Shown piece after piece: positions 1 to 8,080 of a stretch of 64,000 nucleotides of DNA (positions are counted from its first letter, which is position 1; every line of letters starts with the position of its first letter). Source of the stretch: Endozoicomonas elysicola (GTDB lineage: Bacteria; Pseudomonadota; Gammaproteobacteria; Pseudomonadales; Endozoicomonadaceae). Under the pieces are notes generated by a model. That model saw only the letters and a program-made list of their open reading frames with translations, had not been told where the DNA came from and searched no databases. The DNA lies in NCBI RefSeq assembly GCF_000710775.1, contig NZ_JOJP01000001.1:1118617-1182616 (forward strand). The letters are read 5' to 3'. Made by a program: the position numbers and the translations under genes.

Positions 1-1713
1 AAGACTTGGAATTGAAGTGCTAAGTTTTGGTAAGCAACCCCGGTCTTGAGGATCTTGTGTTCCTGTTTTCTCCAGAGCTGGTAACGATCGATTTTTGTTC
101 CATACAGCGGTATGTGCTGATGACGCAGTTTGTGCTCTCTGGGTTTTAGACATAATGGTACTTGAATTGAATATTTCTAACTCATGATGCCTGGTTTCTT
201 TTGGGGGGTAGGTTAGTGAAATACCGCTATCAGGTGTCCTGCATTCAAGTTCTCGTAATTGCAGACGCAAGTTTGATGTCCCCCTAAGGTCCATTAATGA
301 TATTTTTGATCGGGAGGGACAAACAGGTTCTGTTTCGGGATAAGTGTAATCTGGCTTTGGAGTTAATTGTTTTTGTGATCCATAATCGCTTTCATTGCCG
401 AATATGCTTTGCTCAATGTCACCTGTAGTGGATTCGTTGTCACTGGTATCTGATGGTTCTGATTGAGACTTGGGCATTGCGAGATATGGGTTTCTAGAAG
501 TACTCGGAAATATACCTTTTTCCTCTTTTTGATATTGAATAGTTTGCTCATTCGGTGGACCAGTATTGGTTTCATTAGAATTATTAGACTCTTGTTCTTC
601 TGTTTTTAGCGTATTTTTTGAGCCTGGGCATTCTTTTTCTTCCTGTGAGGATACGGTAGGAAATACCTTACTTTTTGGCACTGATGCTGTTGAAATAGGC
701 CTTTCCTGGCTTTTCGTTGTCATTGATTTCCTTTTATGGTTGTCTACCAATTCTATTGGTAAAACTTCAGGGCTTGATGATTCGTATGCTGGGTTAAATA
801 ATGAAGGGCTGTGTTCTGATGGCTCGTGTGACGGAGAATTTATTCTTCTTTTTCCACTTACTGTCAGCCCGTCTTTAAGATATTGAGATTGATCGCCAGT
901 TCCAGGTTTTGTTTCTTTTTGTTCAGAAGCCTCAGCTTCTACAGTTAGTAGCCTAGGAGGCTCTCTGTGTGCAGAATAAGTCCAGGTGATGTTTTCCGGT
1001 TGATCAATGAGGGCGCTTGCTGGTGTCTCTTCAATTTGCCATTCAGCAGACTTGGTTGGCTGAATAGCCGTTTTTACCGTCGTTTCTTTTTTTTCAGTAT
1101 TAGGTTTAGGGCATTTGAAACTTTCTGGATAAAAAATTCCTTTAGATACCACTTTATCTTCAAACTTTTTTGGCCGTAATAATGATTTCCGCTTATATAG
1201 TGTTCTTTTCAGGTCTTCCAATTCCTCTGCTGTTCTCTCTAGTGTCAAGCCTTCTTCACATTTGGTTTGTATGCTCCGCCTTTTTGAATAAAACCTATCC
1301 CAAATGTTATCCACTTCATTCTCTCGCAGTTCTCTTACTTTCTCGAAAGCAGCTTTGAAAATGGTTTCACAGACCAGTGTTTTCTTACCAAATAACATAT
1401 TGGATAGCTCAAGAATTGCGGTCTCTTCTTCAGATATATAGTCTTGGAATGTTCTACATGTTGGTGTTTCGCAAGTTGAAGGTGGCTCTGGTGTGGAATA
1501 AAATAATCTTTCTTTTGGGTTAAGATAGCTTATAGTTCTATTGAGTATGCTTATATTGCTATCTGGAGATGGCGCATTAAGAAAACCTCTTATTTTCTGT
1601 AAGTAAGTTGCAGACGCAGTATCGATTTTTAATGGTTTGACGTCCTCATTCTTAGGCTTCTTAGGATGAGGGGTATTAGGCGTGCTTTTTCGTTTTTTTT
1701 TATTTGGCTTCAT
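1..1713 (-). CDS. Effector-like hypothetical protein with NLS-like N-terminus (3' end outside window)
   Basis: The reverse strand is open without a stop from an in-frame stop at 1861-1863 to the left edge, giving at least 571 codons from the ATG at 1713. The protein begins MKPNKKKRKST and carries a second basic cluster (KKPKNEDVK) near residue 20; the first resembles a classical monopartite nuclear localisation signal. The rest is hydrophilic, rich in Ser, Pro, Glu and Lys, with no membrane segment or known domain that I recognise. A longer form from GTG at 1824 is possible because the ATG has no well-spaced ribosome binding site. The composition resembles secreted effectors of host-associated bacteria, but function is unknown and the C-terminus is not visible. 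Confidence 0.75.
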   Translation of the reverse strand, partial: MKPNKKKRKSTPNTPHPKKPKNEDVKPLKIDTASATYLQKIRGFLNAPSPDSNISILNRTISYLNPKERLFYSTPEPPSTCETPTCRTFQDYISEEETAILELSNMLFGKKTLVCETIFKAAFEKVRELRENEVDNIWDRFYSKRRSIQTKCEEGLTLERTAEELEDLKRTLYKRKSLLRPKKFEDKVVSKGIFYPESFKCPKPNTEKKETTVKTAIQPTKSAEWQIEETPASALIDQPENITWTYSAHREPPRLLTVEAEASEQKETKPGTGDQSQYLKDGLTVSGKRRINSPSHEPSEHSPSLFNPAYESSSPEVLPIELVDNHKRKSMTTKSQERPISTASVPKSKVFPTVSSQEEKECPGSKNTLKTEEQESNNSNETNTGPPNEQTIQYQKEEKGIFPSTSRNPYLAMPKSQSEPSDTSDNESTTGDIEQSIFGNESDYGSQKQLTPKPDYTYPETEPVCPSRSKISLMDLRGTSNLRLQLRELECRTPDSGISLTYPPKETRHHELEIFNSSTIMSKTQRAQTASSAHTAVWNKNRSLPALEKTGTQDPQDRGCLPKLSTSIPSL

Positions 1714-1986
1714 TCTTTCTTCTGAAGCAATGGTATCTGAACTATCAATATCACCTGGTTTTTGTAGACAAGTATTGTTTTGTTGGGTGAGAAATACTTG
1801 CTGACCAGAAACATACCCAAACACAAATGAACACCTATTCAATAGAGGTTTTATACATGCTTATATGACAGGTATTTATGTATGTTAGTTCAGACATCTG
1901 CAGAGCTTTTTATACAATTTCGGATTTTTCTATTACCAACTACTGTTCGTGATTGTACTTCAGTAACACAAACAGCATCATGTTCG

Positions 1987-2005
1987 ACTCATGTCGGACA
2001 TGAGT
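1987..2005. promoter_or_regulatory. Perfect 9-bp inverted repeat upstream of LysR gene
   Basis: ACTCATGTC and GACATGAGT flank a single central G, forming a perfect palindrome that ends 13 bases before the LysR start codon. It could be the regulator's own operator. It lacks the T-N11-A pattern typical of LysR boxes, so the role is inferred only from symmetry and position. Confidence 0.4.
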
Positions 2006-2018
2006 ATAGACAGCTCAA

Positions 2019-2960
2019 ATGACCAAGCCTTTAAAACAGAATCTTTCCCGAATCGACCTGAACCTCCTGACCGCTCTGGAAGCTCTGCTGGAAGAACGCA
2101 GTGTCACCAGAGCCGCATCACGCCTGTTTATCGGTCAGCCTGCCATGAGTCATCATTTGAACCGGCTCAGAGAACTTTTCGATGATCCTTTACTGGTCCG
2201 GCAGGGCAGTCAGATGAAACTGACACGGCGAGCAAAAGAGCTTGCCCCCAAGGTTAAAAAGATACTGGATCAGGTTCGTAATGACCTGTTACTTGTGCAG
2301 GAATTTGACCCGGCCAGTTTTGATGGACACCTGAACATTGGACTGACCGACTATGCAGAGTCGCTGTATGCTGAGGTGATTGTTCAGGCTTTATTACAAA
2401 GTTCGCCAAACTGTACCGTCAGTTTTATTCTGGTGGATCGGGACAGCGCGTTTACCCTGTTTCGTAATGGTAGACTTGACCTGGCTATTGGCAGCCTTGG
2501 GGATGGTCCGAATGAGCTTGCTGTGGATAAGCTCTATACCGAAAAACACGTTTGCCTGTTTGATAATGAACGGCTTCAGTTGGGTATACCGCTCTCCTAT
2601 GATGATTTTCTCTCGGTTGACCACGCACTTATTAACAATACGGGGAATGTGAAAGGCGTAGTGGATGACTTGCTGGCTCAACGTGGTGATCGAAGAAAAG
2701 TTCGTGTGACCTGCGGGCGTTTCACCTCATTATTACGTTTGCTTCCAGAGCAGCCGCTGATCAGTGTGGTGCCTCAGGTTCTGGCCGCACTGGGTCGTCC
2801 TGACCAGGGGTTGACCATGTCTCCCTGCCCGGTGCCCGTACCGGATTTTGATATCTACGTTGCCTGGCGTAAGGAAGATAATGATGCGCCGGTGCTTCAG
2901 TGGCTCAGGGAACTGGTGGCTGGTACGGTGAAACAGCGAAGGCTTTCAATACTGCCATAA
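2019..2960 (+). CDS. LysR family transcriptional regulator
   Basis: A 313-residue protein of the usual LysR length. An N-terminal winged helix-turn-helix (about residues 10-70, with SVTRAASRLFIGQPAMSHH as the recognition region and the typical FDDPLLVRQG wing) is followed by a periplasmic-binding-like effector domain (about 95-300). It resembles the NahR/NodD-like branch. The amidohydrolase gene follows 75 bases later on the same strand and is a plausible target or co-transcribed partner. A palindrome lies just upstream. Ligand unknown. Confidence 0.9.
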   Translation: MTKPLKQNLSRIDLNLLTALEALLEERSVTRAASRLFIGQPAMSHHLNRLRELFDDPLLVRQGSQMKLTRRAKELAPKVKKILDQVRNDLLLVQEFDPASFDGHLNIGLTDYAESLYAEVIVQALLQSSPNCTVSFILVDRDSAFTLFRNGRLDLAIGSLGDGPNELAVDKLYTEKHVCLFDNERLQLGIPLSYDDFLSVDHALINNTGNVKGVVDDLLAQRGDRRKVRVTCGRFTSLLRLLPEQPLISVVPQVLAALGRPDQGLTMSPCPVPVPDFDIYVAWRKEDNDAPVLQWLRELVAGTVKQRRLSILP

Positions 2961-3035
2961 ACCCTGGCGATATGAGCTCCTGACCTCTGACCTATACTAG
3001 AAGGCTAATAACAAGCCCAGCAGAGGAGAGTGCAT

Positions 3036-4262
3036 TTGGCAAACATTCGAATAATCAATGCCCATATTCTGGATGTCGTCCAAGGTTCCCTGTTGCCAAA
3101 ACAGTGCCTCCTTATCAAGGATGGCCTTATAGAAGCTGTTGGTAATGACCTGCCCGAAGAGCCTGTAGATATGACACTGGATGCGGCGGGTCGCGTGGTC
3201 ATGCCGGGGCTGTGTGATGCCCATGTGCATATTACTGCTGGTACCCCAGATTTTGTGGCATTGCGCCATTGGCCTCCCTCCTATGTGACAGCCCATGCCA
3301 AACATATTCTGGAAGGCATGTTGATGCGCGGTTTCACCACGGTACGTGATGCCGGTGGAGCCGATTTTGGTTATGCTCAGGCCATCGAGGAAGGCCTGCT
3401 TACAGGGCCCCGCCTGCTGTTTTGTGGCCATGCCCTTTCCCAGACCGGAGGCCATGGTGATATGCGCCTTCCGGGCGATAACCAGACGGATCACTGCTTT
3501 TGCTGTGCTGGTCTTGGCAAAGTCTGTGATGGTGTTGCCGAGGTTCGAAAAGCTTGCCGGGATGAAATCCGCAAGGGGGCCCATCAGATTAAATTGATGG
3601 TATCCGGTGGTGTGGCATCACCCACGGATCGAATTGACAGTACCCAGTTTGCAGAAGATGAAATTCGGGCAGCTGTTGAGGAAACTGAAGCCGCCAATAT
3701 CTATGTGATGGCTCATGCCTATACCAATCGAGCCATTAAGCGTGCCCTGGAGGCCGGAGTCCGCTCTATTGAACATGGCAATTTGATTGAGTCTGATGGC
3801 ATCGAACTGCTGAAAAAGAAAGGCGCTTTTCTTGTACCCACTCTATCAACCTATGACCAGCTTGCACTGAGAGGTGTTGAAGCGGGAATGCCAGAAGCGT
3901 TGCAGAAGAAAGTCTACAGTGTTTTGGATGCAGGCCTGCAGGCGTTGGAGGCAGCCTGGCTGGCGGATGCGAATATTGTCTTCGGTACCGATTTGCTGGG
4001 CAGTATGCATGACGCTCAGTTAAAAGAGTTCGCTATACGTGGTGAAATCATTCCACCAGACGAGTTGATCCGGTCGGCGACAGTGAAAGCGGCTGAGCTC
4101 TTTAACCTCTCTGGACAGATCGGTGTGCTGGCAAAAGGTTATCGGGCGGATCTACTGATAGTGGATGGAAATCCGCTGGATGATCCTGGTGTTCTGCAAC
4201 AGCCTGAGAAGTACCTGAAACTCATTATGAAAGACGGCAGGATTTATAAAAATCAGCTGTAG
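3036..4262 (+). CDS. Metal-dependent amidohydrolase family protein
   Basis: About 408 residues with the amidohydrolase TIM-barrel pattern of the imidazolonepropionase/Xaa-Pro dipeptidase-like group: the metal-binding DAHVH near residue 61, a lysine in IKLMVSGG that is the likely carboxylated bridging residue, HAY and EHGN metal ligands and the FGTDLLG aspartate. The C-terminal LAKGYRADLLIVDGNPL is the typical composite beta-sandwich. A GAGGAG ribosome site at 3023-3028 is well spaced for TTG at 3036; GTG at 3030 would be too close. The substrate cannot be told from sequence. Probably a cytoplasmic hydrolase of a cyclic amide or dipeptide, following the LysR gene. Confidence 0.88.
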   Translation: MANIRIINAHILDVVQGSLLPKQCLLIKDGLIEAVGNDLPEEPVDMTLDAAGRVVMPGLCDAHVHITAGTPDFVALRHWPPSYVTAHAKHILEGMLMRGFTTVRDAGGADFGYAQAIEEGLLTGPRLLFCGHALSQTGGHGDMRLPGDNQTDHCFCCAGLGKVCDGVAEVRKACRDEIRKGAHQIKLMVSGGVASPTDRIDSTQFAEDEIRAAVEETEAANIYVMAHAYTNRAIKRALEAGVRSIEHGNLIESDGIELLKKKGAFLVPTLSTYDQLALRGVEAGMPEALQKKVYSVLDAGLQALEAAWLADANIVFGTDLLGSMHDAQLKEFAIRGEIIPPDELIRSATVKAAELFNLSGQIGVLAKGYRADLLIVDGNPLDDPGVLQQPEKYLKLIMKDGRIYKNQL

Positions 4263-4309
4263 GGGGGCATAGCGGTTTGCAGATAAAGACCTCGTTTTTG
4301 TACCACAAA

Positions 4310-4368
4310 GGCACGAAGTCACAGAGAAGTGCTTGTTACTGAATAGCTTTTCTTTGTGTCTTCGTGCC
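4310..4368. terminator. Inverted repeat between convergent genes
   Basis: GGCACGAAGTCACAGAG (4310-4326) pairs with CTTTGTGTCTTCGTGCC (4352-4368), 15 of 17 positions, around a 25-base loop. It lies between two convergent genes, so a bidirectional transcription end is plausible. There is no clear T-tract, and the sequence also looks like a small dispersed repeat. Confidence 0.4.
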
Positions 4369-4407
4369 GCTGTGATGATGACAGGCTCAGGGTAAACAGT
4401 TTATTGT

Positions 4408-4830
4408 TTACTTCTTCTCTTTGGCTTCGATCCGTTCCTTGATCATGTTGTAACGTTCCAGTGGCATACCATTTTTCGCCAGTTCCATCTCTTTCACCAG
4501 AGAGTCATCTTTGGTCACAATAGTCACGTTGTAGCCATCTTTTGTAGAGGTGACTTTGCCTACCTTAACGTTGGGGTTACCCTGCATGATCAGTCGGGCT
4601 TCATTAAGGGTTCTGATTTCATCGGCAGAGAACTCGCGGCTCATGTGCTCTTTGAAATGCTTGCCCTTCATACCACGCTTGCCATGCTCTCCTTTCATGG
4701 CATGGCTTGAACGGTTGCTCTCCATGCAGTGTCTTCGATCACCACTATCATTGTTATCCCACCAAGCAAAGGCAGAGGAAGCAGAGAATACAGTGACCAG
4801 GGCGGTTGCAATCAGTGTTGTCTTTTTCAT
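4408..4830 (-). CDS. Small periplasmic protein, PepSY-like C-terminus
   Basis: About 140 residues. A clear signal peptide (MKKTTLIATALVTVFSAS, cleavage after AFA) is followed by a His/Met/Lys-rich stretch (HAMKGEHGKRGMKGKHFKEHM) and a C-terminal region with a PepSY-like feel (GNPNVKVGKVTSTKDGYNV). I chose the ATG at 4830, nine bases after GAGG, over an upstream TTG. It is divergent from a two-component system whose sensor also has a His/Asp/Cys-rich periplasmic loop, so it may be a periplasmic target or accessory of that system, for example in metal or envelope stress. Function is inferred. Confidence 0.75.
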   Translation of the reverse strand: MKKTTLIATALVTVFSASSAFAWWDNNDSGDRRHCMESNRSSHAMKGEHGKRGMKGKHFKEHMSREFSADEIRTLNEARLIMQGNPNVKVGKVTSTKDGYNVTIVTKDDSLVKEMELAKNGMPLERYNMIKERIEAKEKK

Positions 4831-5046
4831 GGTTCTTGTCCTCAAGGGATCTCATGTTGGTTTGATGAAACCTTGATAGTCATTTTTGGTTTCGATGAGC
4901 TAATTAAAAACCATGAACTTCTCAGAAGTATCCCCAAGCCATGGGAGTTTGTCTCAATTTGTATCAATTGTTCGCAGCCTATCCAAAGCAGCAGTACTAA
5001 AGCTTTATAATGTTTTGACCGGCAATCTGTAACTGTGTGGAACGCC

Positions 5047-5763
5047 ATGAAAAAACACATTCTTGTGGTTGATGACCACGATGACATTCGCGATCTGTTA
5101 GGGCGCTACCTGGATCAGCATGGCTATCTTGTTTCTCTGGCCGATGGCGGGGAGGCCATGCGTGGGGTTCTTGAGCGGGAAGCCATTGATCTTGTGGTTC
5201 TGGATATCATGATGCCGGGAGAAGACGGACTGACATTATGTCGATACCTTCAGGAACATGATGGTCCGCCAGTGATCATGCTGACCGCCATGAGTGAGGA
5301 AGCCGATACCATTGTCGGACTGGAGATGGGAGCCGATGACTACGTCACCAAACCGTTCAGCCCAAGAGAGTTACTGGCACGAATCAAGGCAGTTCTGCGT
5401 CGTCTGGAGCATGTCTCCGCAAAAGAACCTGCTGCCAGTGATCATTCAGTATTGACGTTTAAGGGCTGGAGCCTGGACGTTCATCAACACCAGCTAACCC
5501 GGGAGGATGGCTTGCTGGTGGATCTGAGCGCTGCTGAGTTTCGTTTGTTAAAGGTTTTTCTGGAACATTCACGGCAGGTACTGAGTCGGGATCAGTTGAT
5601 GGATATGACCAAAGGGCGTGAAGCTCTGCCATTTGACCGGAGCATTGATAACCAGATCAGCCGGTTGAGGAAGAAGGTTGAGAAAGACCCAAAAAATCCA
5701 ACACTGATTAAAACCGTCTGGGGTGGGGGATACATGTTTACAGAAGAATCAAAAGCGGTATGA
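5047..5763 (+). CDS. OmpR-family response regulator
   Basis: About 238 residues. The receiver domain (1-115) has acidic pocket D9/D10, phosphoacceptor D53 in VVLDIMMPGEDG, T80 and K102 in TKPFSP. The C-terminal OmpR/PhoB winged helix (about 140-235) ends in the usual VWGGGYMF. Start taken at ATG 5047 (MKKHILVVDD), since a GTG 12 bases upstream adds only four unusual residues. The stop overlaps the start of the histidine kinase gene by four bases (ATGA), so the pair is translationally coupled. Confidence 0.93.
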   Translation: MKKHILVVDDHDDIRDLLGRYLDQHGYLVSLADGGEAMRGVLEREAIDLVVLDIMMPGEDGLTLCRYLQEHDGPPVIMLTAMSEEADTIVGLEMGADDYVTKPFSPRELLARIKAVLRRLEHVSAKEPAASDHSVLTFKGWSLDVHQHQLTREDGLLVDLSAAEFRLLKVFLEHSRQVLSRDQLMDMTKGREALPFDRSIDNQISRLRKKVEKDPKNPTLIKTVWGGGYMFTEESKAV

Positions 5764-7334
5764 AAGACTCATTGGATCTGGATGCTAAACGTAAGGTGAT
5801 AGGCAGGCCGGGGATATTTAAACGTTTTTGGTCAAGTATGGTGACCCAGATGGTTCTGGCCGTTCTGGTTGCTCTTGTCATTGCCCAGGTTTTCAGCTTT
5901 GTCATTCTCGGCAATGCCTACCGAACTGTTCTGTCGGATATCAGTCAGAAGTCTCAATTTCAGCAGATAGAATCACTGGTCTGGTTACTGGAAAACAACC
6001 CGATCAGTGACTACTCGGCCATTCTGGCTGCAGCGCGAACCAAAAACGCTTGGTTTACCGTTGATGATCGCAGTGAGCTGGCCAACAGAGAGATGAACGC
6101 CCGTGATAAACGTCTGATGCAGCGTTTGTTGCACTTGATGGGGAATCAATACAAGGGGCGCATACTGGTTAAAGTGGATCACTCTCGTGATGAGGGCTTG
6201 ATAAAAAGTGTTGCTTCCAAAAGCCCGGCCTTCAAGAGCGATGATTCGGAGCATTGGAAATCTACCAAATACTGCAGTGATGGAGACCGTTGTCAGAAGC
6301 CATGGCATCAGCACCGTCCGACAACTGACTCCCGGCATGATGGTGACCGCCGTTATTATCGGGAAGGCTGGAGGCCTCCAGTGGTAACCAGTCTCCAGGT
6401 TTCAGTCCATATGCTGAATGGTTATTGGCTGAATTTGAAAGCAACGGCTCCGGCAGCTCCGCCGCTGGCTGCAAAGCAGACTGTGATTTTCCTATTCACA
6501 GCAATGATTCTGGTTCTGGCGGCGCTTGCGGTGATGGTGAGGCGTATCACCCAACCATTACGGATGCTTTCAAAGGCCTCCATTTGTCTGGGGATGGGAG
6601 AGCAGGTAAATCCACTGCCTGAGAAAGGCCCGGCTGACCTGAGAGAGACTATTCGGGCATTTAACCAGATGAATGATCGTTTGCAGCGGTTTGTGTCAGA
6701 TCGAACCCGCATGCTGGCGGCGCTCTCCCATGATCTCCGAACTCCTATCACCAGCATGCGACTTCGGGTTGAGTTGATGCCGGAAAGCAAAGACCGAGAT
6801 CAGCTTCTGGCCACTCTGGAAGAGATGCAGCAGATGTCAGAGGCCACGCTGGCCTTTATGCGTCAGGCATCGGACAACGAAGTGACCCGGCAGGTGGATC
6901 TGAATGCCATGACAGGCAGTCTCTGCGATGATCTTGCTGAGCTGGGGCAGAATGTGAACTTTCAGGAGGCCGGTGAGACGGTTATTCGCTGCCGCCCGGT
7001 TAGCCTGAAGCGAGCACTGAGAAACCTGATTGAGAATGGCGTTAAATACGGTCAGCGTGTTGATGTAAGCCTTAAGCTGTTTGAAAGGGCCGGTCAGCAT
7101 TTTGTGGCTGTGGTGATTCAGGATCACGGGCCGGGTATCCCTGAAGCAATGATGGAGCAGGTTTTTGAACCCTTTTTCCGCCTGGAAGGCTCAAGAAACC
7201 GTGATACGGGGGGGATTGGTCTGGGTATGGCAATCGCCAGGAATATTGTTCGTAACCATGGAGGTGAAATCTATTTAAAAAACAAAGAGCAAGGTCTGCA
7301 AGTTACTTTGGAGTTGCCTTTGAATGTTGGATAA
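5760..7334 (+). CDS. Sensor histidine kinase
   Basis: 524 residues in the EnvZ/CpxA-type layout: transmembrane helix 1 (27-50), a periplasmic domain of about 190 residues, transmembrane helix 2 (240-260), HAMP, a HisKA dimerisation domain with phosphoacceptor H324 in ALSHDLRTP, and an ATPase domain with N box NLIENGVKYG, G1 DHGPGIP and G2 GGIGLGMAIA. The end of the periplasmic domain is rich in His, Asp, Arg and Cys (about residues 160-205), suggestive of metal or charged-ligand sensing. Cognate of the overlapping response regulator. The stimulus is not known. Confidence 0.93.
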   Translation: MKDSLDLDAKRKVIGRPGIFKRFWSSMVTQMVLAVLVALVIAQVFSFVILGNAYRTVLSDISQKSQFQQIESLVWLLENNPISDYSAILAAARTKNAWFTVDDRSELANREMNARDKRLMQRLLHLMGNQYKGRILVKVDHSRDEGLIKSVASKSPAFKSDDSEHWKSTKYCSDGDRCQKPWHQHRPTTDSRHDGDRRYYREGWRPPVVTSLQVSVHMLNGYWLNLKATAPAAPPLAAKQTVIFLFTAMILVLAALAVMVRRITQPLRMLSKASICLGMGEQVNPLPEKGPADLRETIRAFNQMNDRLQRFVSDRTRMLAALSHDLRTPITSMRLRVELMPESKDRDQLLATLEEMQQMSEATLAFMRQASDNEVTRQVDLNAMTGSLCDDLAELGQNVNFQEAGETVIRCRPVSLKRALRNLIENGVKYGQRVDVSLKLFERAGQHFVAVVIQDHGPGIPEAMMEQVFEPFFRLEGSRNRDTGGIGLGMAIARNIVRNHGGEIYLKNKEQGLQVTLELPLNVG

Positions 7335-7472
7335 ATGACAGGTTTTGCAGTCAGTTCTGAGTAATGCCTAAACTTCTGACTCATAGAGTCTATAGGGGCT
7401 GATTACCCCTTCTAGCCCTGTTAACTTTGTTATACTCTGATTCTAATAAGAATATTTGCAGGGAATGAACTC

Positions 7473-8066
7473 ATGGAAATCTCTACCATTGTCTTTCTTG
7501 GCATCATTGTTGGTGCCATATTCTACATCGTTGGTATTTACAACAGTCTGGTCAGTAAAAAGAATAATTACGAGAATGCTTTTGCCCAGATTGAGGTGCA
7601 GTTAAAACGTCGCTATGACCTGATTCCTAACCTTGTTGAAACTGCCAAAGGGTATCTTAAGCACGAGCAAGACACATTGGAGAAAGTAATCAGTGCCCGA
7701 AATCAGGCAGCTCAACTGCTAAAAGGACTGTCTGGAAAACTCGATGCTTCTGGTATTAAAAAATTGCAGGGAGCTGAACAGGCACTGATGGGGGCAATGG
7801 GTGGGTTGAATGTGGTGATGGAGAATTACCCTGACCTGAAAGCCAATGAAAATATGATGCAGCTGACGGAAGAGCTGACCAGTACTGAGAACCGAGTTTC
7901 CAGAGCCCGTCAGTTTTATAATGACTCAGTAACCGACTACAACAGTTATCGCCAGTCTTTTCCTCCGGTCTTCTTTGCCAATACGTTTGGCCACAGTAAG
8001 GACGCAACTTTACTGGAGTTTGAAAACAGCGCTGCCATGCAGAAAGCACCAAAAGTCAGCTTTTAA
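7473..8066 (+). CDS. lemA: LemA family protein
   Basis: 197 residues, the family's usual size. An N-terminal membrane anchor (about 5-25) is followed by the LemA helical bundle, with the conserved YNSLVSKKNNYENAFAQIEV, LKRRYDLIPNLVETAKGY and the C-terminal NRVSRARQFYNDSV and YN motifs. GGGAA lies eight bases before the ATG. The M48 protease gene follows after 14 bases; LemA-M48 pairs are common in bacteria and point to a shared envelope role. The biochemical function of LemA is still unclear. Confidence 0.92.
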   Translation: MEISTIVFLGIIVGAIFYIVGIYNSLVSKKNNYENAFAQIEVQLKRRYDLIPNLVETAKGYLKHEQDTLEKVISARNQAAQLLKGLSGKLDASGIKKLQGAEQALMGAMGGLNVVMENYPDLKANENMMQLTEELTSTENRVSRARQFYNDSVTDYNSYRQSFPPVFFANTFGHSKDATLLEFENSAAMQKAPKVSF

Positions 8067-8080
8067 GAGAAGTTCAGAGT

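Noticed and set aside
2997..3584. 195-codon minus-strand open frame
   Set aside because: Antisense to the amidohydrolase; no recognisable domain.
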